From Clostridia bacterium (GTDB lineage: Bacteria; Bacillota; Clostridia; Lachnospirales; Lachnospiraceae): DNA of 51,357 nucleotides. The notes under the pieces were generated by a model. That model ran no database searches, was not told the DNA's origin, and saw only the letters and a list, made by a program, of their open reading frames with translations. Below, piece after piece: positions 26,039 to 32,688 of this stretch (positions are counted from its first letter, which is position 1; each line of letters begins with the position of its first letter). The translations under genes and the position numbers were made by a program. The stretch lies in contig CAJTIM010000027.1 in NCBI GenBank assembly GCA_910576325.1, forward strand, positions 1 through 51,357. The letters run 5' to 3'.

Positions 26039-26992
26039 ATGCCGGAACAGAGTAAATTTGAAAACGTGGATTTGTTCGCTTCCCTTGAAGCGATTATGAA
26101 GCAGAACACAGGCTTTTACCAGAGCGACTTGGACATTGACAAAGAGATTATCGCAAAGGCGGCGGTAAGCCCCAAAAAAGAGGACAAAACCCTTTTGTGG
26201 TTCTGCCGCCCGTCCGGGACGCACTGTTTCCGGGAGCGCGACGTTTTCCTCAAAGATACCGCGCCCCACAACACTTGGCGTTTTTACATGGAGCAGACAA
26301 GCGACCGCGTTCTTGCCTATGCAATCGAGCTGACGGAAAAGGAGCGCGGGAAAATCAAGGGCAATCTGTACGAACTGGACTACACTAAACATTATGAGCG
26401 CGTCAAGGAAAAGGAACTGCCCGCCGATACGGTGAAGCTGATTTATGAGCGAGGGGAAAGGGAGATACCCGCCGGACGGTTCTTCAACGGCAACCCAGAC
26501 CCGCAGCTTGGGAAGTTTGAACGCTTTGAAGCCCTACCCAACGACCCGGACGCGCTGCAAGCTCTTTTACAGGAAGAACGGCGCAGCCGGGAGCAGCTTT
26601 CGCCGGGGGATTTCAAGGCGCATATCGCCGCTTTGCGGGACGGGCTGATTGAAACGGAAGCGCGGCGCATTGTGCGGGAAATGAAGCGGCATTACGAGCC
26701 GAACAGCCCGAACAAGACCCATTTCATGGCAGAGCTTTCCCCGGCGTTCATGCGGCTTGCAGCCACAAAGGACACTGACCGCCTTTTCTCCATGCTGCCC
26801 TACAAGACCCTTTCCTTTTCCAAAATCGAGGGCAGACATGGGACGTATGCGCTGATTGACAAAGGGGAGAACCGGGACAGGGAGATAAGGAAGCCCCGCC
26901 CCTCTATCCGGGCGCAGCTTAAAACAGACAAGGCAAAGACCGCCCCGAAAAAAGCGGCGGCGAAGAATAAAAATCACGATTTGGAGGTGTGA
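26039..26992 (+). CDS. Conserved ICE protein of unknown function with a basic tail
   Basis: 317 residues. Soluble and charged, with no TM segment. 'LWFCRPSGTHCFRERDVFLKDTAPHNTWRFYMEQTSDRVLAYAIELT' near residues 55-100 and 'ALRDGLIETEARRIVREMKRHYEPNSPNKTHFMAELSPAFMRLAATKDTDRLFSMLP' near 200-255. I do not recognise a named domain. Its last ~30 residues ('PSIRAQLKTDKAK...AKNKNHDLE') closely resemble those of the protein before it, which ends 3 nt upstream. The pair are probably co-translated and may share a targeting signal. Confidence 0.65.
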   Translation: MPEQSKFENVDLFASLEAIMKQNTGFYQSDLDIDKEIIAKAAVSPKKEDKTLLWFCRPSGTHCFRERDVFLKDTAPHNTWRFYMEQTSDRVLAYAIELTEKERGKIKGNLYELDYTKHYERVKEKELPADTVKLIYERGEREIPAGRFFNGNPDPQLGKFERFEALPNDPDALQALLQEERRSREQLSPGDFKAHIAALRDGLIETEARRIVREMKRHYEPNSPNKTHFMAELSPAFMRLAATKDTDRLFSMLPYKTLSFSKIEGRHGTYALIDKGENRDREIRKPRPSIRAQLKTDKAKTAPKKAAAKNKNHDLEV

Positions 26993-26994
26993 AC

Positions 26995-27201
26995 ATGACA
27001 AAACTGACCGTAGAAGAAACAAACCTTTTGAGCATTTACAAGACCGGGAGCCGACAGGGGCTTATCGTCGCCATGAACGCCGCGCTGCCCTTTATGGAGG
27101 GGGAAATGCGGGACTTTGCCGCCCGTACCCTTGCCAAAGTGGGGCGCATGACCGAAGCGGAGTTTGCGGGGCTTGCCCTTTACCCCGCCGACGAGGTATG
27201 A
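26995..27201 (+). CDS. Transposon-transfer-assisting (TranTA-like) protein
   Basis: 68 residues: 'KLTVEETNLLSIYKTGSRQGLIVAMNAALPFMEGEMRDFAARTLAKVGRMTEAEFAGL', a compact helical protein of the TranTA type found in Tn1549-like and related ICEs. A link to transfer is suggested only by the family name. ATG 26995 is preferred to the GTG at 26989 because GGAGGTG overlaps that codon. The stop overlaps the next start (ATGA). Confidence 0.78.
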   Translation: MTKLTVEETNLLSIYKTGSRQGLIVAMNAALPFMEGEMRDFAARTLAKVGRMTEAEFAGLALYPADEV

Positions 27202-27563
27202 GCGACATTAAGCGGCTTACGCCGCCCCAAAGCCGGAAAGTCAATACCCTTGTGCGCCGGACGTGCTGTAACTGCGATAATGGAAATTGTATCTTGCTGG
27301 ATGACGGGGACGAGTGCGTATGCCCGCAGCTTATTTCTTATTCCCTGCTCTGTAAATGGTTCCGTATCGCTGTACTGCCCGCAGATAAGGAGCTGTACGC
27401 CGAGCTTTATCATACGGAGAATATACGCCGTTGTAGTGTGTGCGGTGCGCCCTTTGCTTCCAGCTCCAACCGGGCTATTTATTGCCCGGACTGCCGAAAG
27501 CGTATCACCCGCAGACAGACCGCCGAGCGCATGAGGAAAATGCGGGCGAATGTGACGCGATAG
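27198..27563 (+). CDS. Cysteine-rich VLP-domain protein
   Basis: 121 residues with two Cys clusters: 'RRTCCNCDNGNCILLDDGDECVCPQLISYSLLCKWFRIAVLP' and the zinc-ribbon-like 'RRCSVCGAPFASSSNRAIYCPDCRKRITRRQTAERMRKMRANV'. This is the cysteine-rich VLP-type protein of Firmicutes ICEs. The C-terminal part could bind DNA; its role is unknown. The last ~45 bp are duplicated 1 kb downstream as the start of repeat R3. Confidence 0.78.
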   Translation: MSDIKRLTPPQSRKVNTLVRRTCCNCDNGNCILLDDGDECVCPQLISYSLLCKWFRIAVLPADKELYAELYHTENIRRCSVCGAPFASSSNRAIYCPDCRKRITRRQTAERMRKMRANVTR

Positions 27564-27756
27564 GGGCAAAAAAGCCTTGATTTATGCGGCTTTCCGGGCA
27601 GGAAAATAAGGCGGCAAGGGATTTATACCTTTAACCCCGGAAATGCGGTTCTATTGCGTAACAATCCAATCTCTGCACCCATGAGAAAACCGGGGCGCGG
27701 TGGCTGTCTGATAGCTGCCGCGTCCCGGCTTTTCTTTTGCCCTACAAACTGGAATT
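27518..27756. repeat. Direct repeat R2 (left flank of cargo cassette 1)
   Basis: About 235 bp, closely similar to 28501-28740 (R3), including the 3' end of the Cys-rich VLP gene, CGGCAAGGGATTTATACCTT and a terminator stem. A 100-bp internal part is also similar to R1 at about 7454-7562. Confidence 0.85.
27686..27733. terminator. Bidirectional terminator of cassette 1
   Basis: AAAACCGGGGCGCGG (27686-27700) pairs with CCGCGTCCCGGCTTTT (27718-27733) with one wobble. On the minus strand it ends with TTTTCTC, after the TfoX-like gene; on the plus strand with TTTTCTTTT, after the VLP gene. Confidence 0.75.
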
Positions 27757-27766
27757 TACGTTGCTG

Positions 27767-28036
27767 TTACTTTTTCAAAAAATCACTAAATTCTTTCAAT
27801 TCCTTTTTTGTATCTTCGGAAAGCCTGTTATATTCTGTATCATGAATCGCCCCCTCTAACGTATATAAATGTACCAGACAAACATTTGGATATTTCTGCT
27901 TTAACCTAAGAAATGCGTCTTTTGCACCTACCTCAATTAGTTTCTCGGAAGATTCAATACCAACAGATATTAGCTTTTTTTCCATTTCTTTACCAATATT
28001 CATCATAGCTGTTAATTCTGACATATTTATTTTCAA
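27767..28036 (-). CDS. TfoX C-terminal-domain protein (cassette 1 cargo)
   Basis: 89 residues: 'NMSELTAMMNIGKEMEKKLISVGIESSEKLIEVGAKDAFLRLKQKYPNVCLVHLYTLEGAIHDTEYNRLSEDTKKELKEFSDFLKK'. The 'NIGKxxExKLxxVGIxSxExLxExGAKDAFxRLK...CLVxLYxLEGAI...LxEDTKKELKEF' pattern is that of the TfoX_C helix-hairpin-helix domain, normally the second half of competence regulator TfoX/Sxy; stand-alone copies are common in Firmicutes. It is AT-rich within a GC-rich backbone and opposite in strand. Probably DNA-binding; function unknown. Confidence 0.82.
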   Translation of the reverse strand: MKINMSELTAMMNIGKEMEKKLISVGIESSEKLIEVGAKDAFLRLKQKYPNVCLVHLYTLEGAIHDTEYNRLSEDTKKELKEFSDFLKK

Positions 28037-28081
28037 CTCTCCTTGTTCTACTCATTTTTTAAACTGGAAGTTTCTTCTCTA

Positions 28082-28396
28082 TTAGCGGTTATATTTTGCT
28101 CCTGCATAAACCAGCAACGCCAATCCCACAACAAATCCCAATGAAAAAGCGATAAAACTTAATGCTGAATCTGTTATACCGATTATTATAGCAGTCACCA
28201 AAAGACCAATTCCAATAAAAATAACACCCCAACCTGATATTTTACAAAAAACCTTTTTATCACTTGGAGACACTTTGTCATAATGATAACTATGAAGCAA
28301 AGTGATTTTTTCCTTTTTCCACATCAAGCAACCAAGATATATAAAAACAAGTGCAAGTACACCTATTCCAATCGCAACACCTATCGTTTCCGTCAT
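28082..28396 (-). CDS. DUF3784-like small membrane protein (cassette 1 cargo)
   Basis: 104 residues with three hydrophobic helices: 'IGVAIGIGVLALVFIYLGCLMW', 'ISGWGVIFIGIGLLVTAIIIGIT' and 'LSFIAFSLGFVVGLALLVYAGAKY', with 'NLLHSYHY'-like 'TLLHSYHYDKVSPSDKKVFCK' between the first two, the DUF3784 signature. ATG 28396 is set by GGAGGAG just upstream (an in-frame TTG at 28411 overlaps that site). Function unknown. It precedes the TfoX-like gene in transcription, under the cassette promoter. Confidence 0.75.
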   Translation of the reverse strand: MTETIGVAIGIGVLALVFIYLGCLMWKKEKITLLHSYHYDKVSPSDKKVFCKISGWGVIFIGIGLLVTAIIIGITDSALSFIAFSLGFVVGLALLVYAGAKYNR

Positions 28397-28447
28397 AACA
28401 AGCTCCTCCAAAATTCCGATTTATCTATTTCTGAATTGCCAGTTCCT

Positions 28448-28476
28448 ATTATATGATTTTGAAACTCAAAAAGCAA
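28448..28476 (-). promoter_or_regulatory. Promoter of cassette 1
   Basis: Reading leftward: -35 TTGCTT (28476-28471), 17-nt spacer, -10 TATAAT (28453-28448). It sits in a ~70-bp block (28411-28480) that is about 85% identical to the block upstream of the GNAT gene (29294-29365). Confidence 0.72.
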
Positions 28477-28500
28477 TAGTGCCTATAACATAATTCCGTA

Positions 28501-28740
28501 GACCGCCAAGCGTATGAGGAAAATGCGGGCGAATGTGACGCGATAGGGGCGAAATAAGCCTTGATTTATGCGGCTTTCCGGGCGGGAAAATAAGGCGGCA
28601 AGGGATTTATACCTTTCCCCTCAAAAATGCCGTTCTATTGCATAACAAACTAATCTCTGCACCCATGAGAAAACCGGGGCGCGGTGGTTACTAAAAATCT
28701 GCCGCGTCCCGGCTTTTCTTTTGTTCTACAAATTCAAATT
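28501..28740. repeat. Direct repeat R3 (left flank of cargo cassette 2)
   Basis: Near copy of R2. It begins with 46 bp of the 3' end of the Cys-rich VLP gene (here an orphan fragment) and continues through CGGCAAGGGATTTATACCTT (28596-28615) and the terminator stem to about 28740. Confidence 0.85.
28670..28717. terminator. Bidirectional terminator of cassette 2
   Basis: AAAACCGGGGCGCGG (28670-28684) pairs with CCGCGTCCCGGCTTTT (28702-28717). Same stem as in R2 with a different loop, so the pairing is conserved while the loop varies. Confidence 0.75.
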
Positions 28741-28750
28741 ATGCAGTCAT

Positions 28751-29281
28751 TTACTTGTTTAATATAGCATAAACAAAAGTGTCTTTCCAAATTGGATTGT
28801 TATTATCATCTTTCCAAAAATAAACATTTTGTTTATAATGTGCTTCTCTTTCAAAACCTAATCTTTCAAGTAGTTTCCATGAATTCAAATTACATGGGTC
28901 ACATTCAGCAAAAATTCTATGTATCCCTTCAGAAAATGCCTTCTTTATTAAAGCCGTACAACTTTCCTTAGCATATCCTTGTCCCCAATATTGTTTATTA
29001 AATACATACCCAATTTCAAGAGATTCAAATTCTCTTTTTCCGAGATACACATTTCCAATCATTTTACCATTAGATTTTAATTCAACTGCAATCATTTCCT
29101 CGGTTGAAATTCTCCAATCAAGATTTCCTTCCACCTCACTAATATTCATTGGTTTATATGGTTCATGTTTTACCACTTCTTCATCAGATAAATATTCATA
29201 CAAATCTTGTAAATCCTCTTTACAATATCTTCTTAAAATCAATCTATCCGTTTCTGTAATAACTTTCTTTTCTGCCATCAT
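28751..29281 (-). CDS. GNAT-family acetyltransferase, RimJ/RimL type (cassette 2 cargo)
   Basis: 176 residues. 'ETDRLILRRYCKEDLQDLYEYLSDEEVVKHEPYKP' start, 'EIGYVFNKQYWGQGYAKESCTALIKKAF' (acetyl-CoA-binding motif A), 'RIFAECDPCNLNSWKLLERLGFEREAHYKQNVYF' end: the classic RimJ/RimL-like GNAT layout. It N-acetylates an amino group of an unknown substrate; such genes on mobile DNA are sometimes resistance or detoxification factors, but nothing here identifies the substrate. ATG 29281 or 29278 may start; GTGAGG lies 5-8 nt upstream. AT-rich. Confidence 0.88.
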   Translation of the reverse strand: MMAEKKVITETDRLILRRYCKEDLQDLYEYLSDEEVVKHEPYKPMNISEVEGNLDWRISTEEMIAVELKSNGKMIGNVYLGKREFESLEIGYVFNKQYWGQGYAKESCTALIKKAFSEGIHRIFAECDPCNLNSWKLLERLGFEREAHYKQNVYFWKDDNNNPIWKDTFVYAILNK

Positions 29282-29331
29282 ATTTACCTCACTAAATTCC
29301 CGATTTGTCTAACACTGAATTGATAGTTCCT

Positions 29332-29360
29332 ATTATATGATTTCAAAGCTCAAATTGCAA
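29332..29360 (-). promoter_or_regulatory. Promoter of cassette 2
   Basis: Reading leftward: -35 TTGCAA (29360-29355), 17-nt spacer, -10 TATAAT (29337-29332), in the ~70-bp block homologous to that of cassette 1. Confidence 0.72.
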
Positions 29361-29386
29361 TAGTTATGCCAAATTGTTATACCGAA

Positions 29387-30733
29387 TTATCCCCGTTCTG
29401 TTCTCCGCTCCCGTTCCGGTTGCTTCGCTGTCTGCAAAATGCTGTCAATGTTCTGCTTGATAATGTCATATTCCCGGACTTTCTTTTTTAGTTTCCCATA
29501 GTCGGCGTAAAGGACTTCTTTCTGCGCTTGGAGGGCTTCATACTCCGCTTGCAGCGCGGCGAGGTTCGGGAGCTTTGCAATGCCCGCAGCTTTCAGCGAC
29601 CTTGCGGCGGCTTCATGTAGAATAATCGCCTGTTCCTGTCCGGCGCGGTACTTCTCCCTGTTCCTTGCCTTGTGGTATGCGTCATAGACGGGCTTTGTCT
29701 TTTGGTAGGTGGAAACATTCTTGATAAGCACCGCCATGTCCGCAAGCCGCTTTTCCGCGTTCTTCAATGCGTCTGCCGCCTGTCCGCTTTCCGCTGACAT
29801 TTCCTCAATCCGGCTGACTAAATCCGCGTACTGTTCAATCTTGTGTTCCGTCAAGAAATTCATGGTTTTAGCTGCCTGTTTCAGATTGTGGATTTTCGCC
29901 CACTGTTCATAGCCCTTACTCTGCGCCGCCTTGATACTGTTCTCAATGTCGATAAGCAGCGACACGCCGCGCTGTTCTCTGGGAGCTTTCGCCGCTTTTG
30001 TCCGTCTGCCCGCTATCCGTTCCCTTATGGCTTCCTCTGTATAGTCTGCGCCGAGGGTTTTAAGGCGGGTGAAGCGTTCCTGTCCGGGGGCGCGGCATGA
30101 CACATATTTCCCCGGCTTTATCTCATAGCCCGCCGCCTGTAATCGCGTTAGCAATTCCTCAAAACTGGAAACTTGGGGGATAAGCGCGTCAAGGTTGGTT
30201 TTCAGCTTGCCTTTCCAACTTGTACCCGTCTTTTCTGCTTGATATTCCGCATAGCTCTTTCCCTTGCTGCCCTTGCCGGGGACGACGACGGACAAGCCAT
30301 TCTCCCGGCACAGCTTGTCGCTCATGTTCCGTATGCCGTAATAGCTCCTTTTGTTGGAATTGTATTTATGGTGGTCTACAAAATTCACCGCGCAAAAAAT
30401 GATATGGTTATGGACGTGTCCTTTGTCAATGTGCGTCGTGAGTACATATTCATGCTGCCCCTTTGTTACCGCGTCGGCAAGCTGCTTTCCGATTTCATGG
30501 GCTTTCTGATAATCGACTTCCCCCGGCTCAAAGGACTGTATCAGATGAAAGGCTAAATTGTTCCCCTTTTGGAGTGCTTGGGACAATGTATATTCAAACT
30601 CAATATCTGCCGTTTCATAGGAGCAGCCGAAAGAGGACACAAGCATTTTTCCGTCCGTCTTGTCAGGGTTTTCGATATAGTCAAGGGCTTTGCTTAGAGT
30701 GCTTTTAATAGGCTTAATCTTTGTAACCGCCAT
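29387..30733 (-). CDS. MOB-P-type relaxase
   Basis: 448 residues. The N-terminal nuclease has a candidate catalytic Tyr in 'ALDYIENPDKT' (Tyr19) and the metal-binding histidines 'HIDKGHVHNHIIF' (His101, 106, 108, 110), with 'YYGIRNMSDKLCRENGLSVV' after. The C-terminal half (about 250-440) is a long coiled coil rich in Lys/Gln/Glu. It nicks oriT and pilots the strand into the recipient. Its start overlaps the mobC-like gene by 40 nt. The C-terminus ends right at cassette 2; the gene appears complete with a normal stop. Confidence 0.92.
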   Translation of the reverse strand: MAVTKIKPIKSTLSKALDYIENPDKTDGKMLVSSFGCSYETADIEFEYTLSQALQKGNNLAFHLIQSFEPGEVDYQKAHEIGKQLADAVTKGQHEYVLTTHIDKGHVHNHIIFCAVNFVDHHKYNSNKRSYYGIRNMSDKLCRENGLSVVVPGKGSKGKSYAEYQAEKTGTSWKGKLKTNLDALIPQVSSFEELLTRLQAAGYEIKPGKYVSCRAPGQERFTRLKTLGADYTEEAIRERIAGRRTKAAKAPREQRGVSLLIDIENSIKAAQSKGYEQWAKIHNLKQAAKTMNFLTEHKIEQYADLVSRIEEMSAESGQAADALKNAEKRLADMAVLIKNVSTYQKTKPVYDAYHKARNREKYRAGQEQAIILHEAAARSLKAAGIAKLPNLAALQAEYEALQAQKEVLYADYGKLKKKVREYDIIKQNIDSILQTAKQPERERRTERG

Positions 30734-31023
30734 ATCTCCGCAAGCACCCCCTTTATTTCCTCTATATCCTCTTGGTATGCGTTTCCCGTCGCGTTTACGC
30801 GGCGTGCTATCTGGTTGACGTTGACACCGATTTTCTGTATCTCTGCGGTCATTGCCTTAATGTCGCTGTGGTCTATCTGAATGATATACCCGTCAATGGC
30901 AATCTTCCGCAGATATGCCGCCATGTTCCGGGTGGGTACGAGCTTCATTTTTTCCAGTATTAAATCCCGTTCCGCTTCCGTCACTCTGAATTTGATTTGC
31001 ACCGTCCTTTTGCGTCCGTCCAT
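30694..31023 (-). CDS. mobC: MobC-like relaxosome protein
   Basis: 109 residues: 'RTVQIKFRVTEAERDLILEKMKLVPTRNMAAYLRKIAIDGYII' (ribbon-helix-helix DNA-binding start) followed by 'VNVNQIARRVNATGNAYQEDIEEIKGVLAEIWRLQR', the MobC motif with 'INQIARxxN'. It binds oriT and helps the relaxase. GAAAGGAGTG precedes the ATG. It is divergent from nothing: oriT-like copy B lies directly upstream. Confidence 0.88.
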   Translation of the reverse strand: MDGRKRTVQIKFRVTEAERDLILEKMKLVPTRNMAAYLRKIAIDGYIIQIDHSDIKAMTAEIQKIGVNVNQIARRVNATGNAYQEDIEEIKGVLAEIWRLQRLSLLKAL

Positions 31024-31043
31024 GTGTTCACTCCTTTCCGTTT

Positions 31044-31152
31044 TTTAGAGGGTTTGGGACACTTCCCAACAAGCCATTTTCAACCGACGCGCCGCAGCGC
31101 AGGAGGGGGAAAATACGGAAGTGGGTACCCGCTTCCTATGCTTGCTACGAAT
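31044..31152 (-). other. oriT-like region, copy B (relaxase-adjacent)
   Basis: Directly upstream of mobC and the relaxase, the usual place of oriT. Contains, on the minus strand, the GGAAGCGGGTACCCACTTCC palindrome (about 31118-31137) and TTGGGAAGTGTCCCAA (about 31053-31068). Both are shared with copy A (22471-22577) in inverted orientation. A nic site could not be assigned. Confidence 0.7.
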
Positions 31153-31215
31153 GTTTTTATCCCTTATGCCCTTATCCCTTACTACGGAGAAAAAGCGATT
31201 TTGCCAAACTTACGC

Positions 31216-31254
31216 AAAAGAAAAACGCTGCAATCTCAAAAAAAGATTACAACG
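31216..31254 (-). terminator. Terminator of the XRE regulator gene
   Basis: On the minus strand, CGTTGTAATC pairs with GATTGCAGCG (two wobbles) across a T-rich loop and is followed by TTTTTCTTTT. It lies 40 nt after the stop of the XRE gene. Confidence 0.7.
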
Positions 31255-31290
31255 CTCTCTAAATCCTGTTCAGTTTTAAGCCGGACATTC

Positions 31291-31644
31291 CTATTCGCCC
31301 TCTTTTTCGACTTCGGAAATCTCTTTTGCCGTTGCGGTCACAATCCGTATGCCTGTATCGCTCATACCGTCAAGGAGCGCGTCAAGCTGCCGCCGCTTTG
31401 TGTCCTTTGCGGCGGGCGTGTCTAACAGGAATTGGTCTACGGATATATGGTAACGCTGTATCAGCTCAAAGAATATCTGTAAACTTGGGTGCTGCCCCTT
31501 GTTCTCAATGTTCGCAAGATAACGTGGCGAGATAAACATTTCGTCGCTTACTTTCTTGCGGCTCTCCTTACGCCCCGTCCGCGCCGCCTTTATCGTTGCA
31601 CCAAAAGCCTTGAAGTCATATTTCGGTACTGGTCTTTTTGCCAT
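31291..31644 (-). CDS. XRE-family transcriptional regulator
   Basis: 117 residues: 'YDFKAFGATIKAARTGRKESRKKVSDEMFISPRYLANIENKGQHPSLQIFFELIQRYHISVDQFLLD' is a full XRE helix-turn-helix (about residues 8-75), with a helical C-terminal extension. This gene type lies next to the mobilisation module in Tn1549-like ICEs and probably regulates ICE or cargo genes. It is divergent from the HTH/two-component operon, so it may act on the shared 31645-31807 region. Confidence 0.85.
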   Translation of the reverse strand: MAKRPVPKYDFKAFGATIKAARTGRKESRKKVSDEMFISPRYLANIENKGQHPSLQIFFELIQRYHISVDQFLLDTPAAKDTKRRQLDALLDGMSDTGIRIVTATAKEISEVEKEGE

Positions 31645-31739
31645 AATTATTCACCCTATTACATTTTACTGTTCACTTTTGCTTTTGGATATGTCTACAC
31701 AGTTCTATTAGTTAGTCAAAATAATTCATAATTAGGCAC

Positions 31740-31768
31740 TTGCTATTATTCGGCTGTCCGCGTATAAT
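31740..31768 (+). promoter_or_regulatory. Promoter of the HTH/two-component operon
   Basis: -35 TTGCTA (31740-31745), 17-nt spacer, -10 TATAAT (31763-31768), about 40 nt before the first start codon. Confidence 0.72.
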
Positions 31769-31807
31769 TATATACTGATACAGTTTGAGGAAAGGACGGG
31801 AGAATAT

Positions 31808-31996
31808 ATGGAATATATGTCTGCTCCACAGGCAGCGGAGAAATGGGGCATTTCAGAAAGGCGGGTACAGATACTTTGCAGCGAGAAGCGCATACCCGGC
31901 GTTTCAAAACTTGGGTATATGTGGCTGATACCCAAAGACGCGGAAAAGCCTATTGATGGAAGAACGAAACAGGGAAAGGAGTTACAACATGAATAA
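31808..31996 (+). CDS. Small MerR/excisionase-like HTH protein
   Basis: 62 residues: 'MSAPQAAEKWGISERRVQILCSEKRIPGVSKLGYMWLIPKDAEKP' is the winged-helix of the HTH_17/excisionase group. It has the WGISxRRVQxLCxxxRIxGxxxxGxxWxIPxxxxKP pattern common in Firmicutes mobile elements. It may be a recombination directionality factor or a regulator; the position at the head of a two-component operon, overlapping the response-regulator start by 8 nt, favours a regulatory role. Confidence 0.75.
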   Translation: MEYMSAPQAAEKWGISERRVQILCSEKRIPGVSKLGYMWLIPKDAEKPIDGRTKQGKELQHE

Positions 31997-32687
31997 TGTA
32001 TTGATTATAGATGATGATAAAGAGCTTTGCGCTCTTATGACAAAATGCGTAGAACAGGAAAATTTATCAGCCATAGTCGCATATAACGGCATTAAAGGGC
32101 TGCGTCTGATAGATGAAAGTAAAGATAGCTGTTCCCTTATTATTCTGGATGTAATGTTACCAGATATAGACGGGTTTCAAATTCTCAAAAAAATCAGAGA
32201 TACAAGCAATATCCCGGTACTTATGCTTACCGCAAAAAGCAACGAAGAAGATAAGGTTTTCGGGCTGCGGCTTGGAGCTGACGACTATTTGACAAAGCCA
32301 TTCAGCATTAACGAGCTTATGGCACGTGTCAATTCCCTTATCCGACGATACACTACCTTAAATCCCTTTACGGCAGATACAGATAATATACTTCTGAAAG
32401 ATATGGTAATTGACAAATTAAACCGTACAGTTTCGGTCAAAGATATTCCTGTTTCGCTTACAGGGAAAGAATTTGATTTGCTGCTCTTTCTTGCTTCCAA
32501 CAAAGGGCGGGTATTTACCAAAAAGCAAATTTATTCACAGGTATGGGAGGATGAATATGCTTTTGACGATAGTAATATTATGTCTTTTATCAGCAAATTA
32601 AGGAAAAAGATTGAGCCAGACCCCGACCACCCTTTTTACATTTTAACTGTCCGGGGTGTCGGCTATCGTTTTAATAAGGAGGCTTAA
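31989..32687 (+). CDS. OmpR-family response regulator
   Basis: 232 residues. Receiver domain with acidic pair 'IIDDDKEL', phosphoacceptor Asp54 in 'LIILDVMLPDIDGF', Thr/Lys in 'MLTAKSN' and 'YLTKPFS'; winged-helix C-terminus 'VSLTGKEFDLLLFLASNKGRVFTKKQIYSQVWEDEY...FISKLRKKIEPDPDHPFYILTVRGVGYRF'. ATG 31989 follows AAAGGAG. Paired with the kinase downstream (1-nt gap). By context it controls the LanFEG/Cpr-like transporter, whose promoter carries three 11-bp-phased repeats. Confidence 0.93.
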   Translation: MNNVLIIDDDKELCALMTKCVEQENLSAIVAYNGIKGLRLIDESKDSCSLIILDVMLPDIDGFQILKKIRDTSNIPVLMLTAKSNEEDKVFGLRLGADDYLTKPFSINELMARVNSLIRRYTTLNPFTADTDNILLKDMVIDKLNRTVSVKDIPVSLTGKEFDLLLFLASNKGRVFTKKQIYSQVWEDEYAFDDSNIMSFISKLRKKIEPDPDHPFYILTVRGVGYRFNKEA

Positions 32688-32688
32688 C

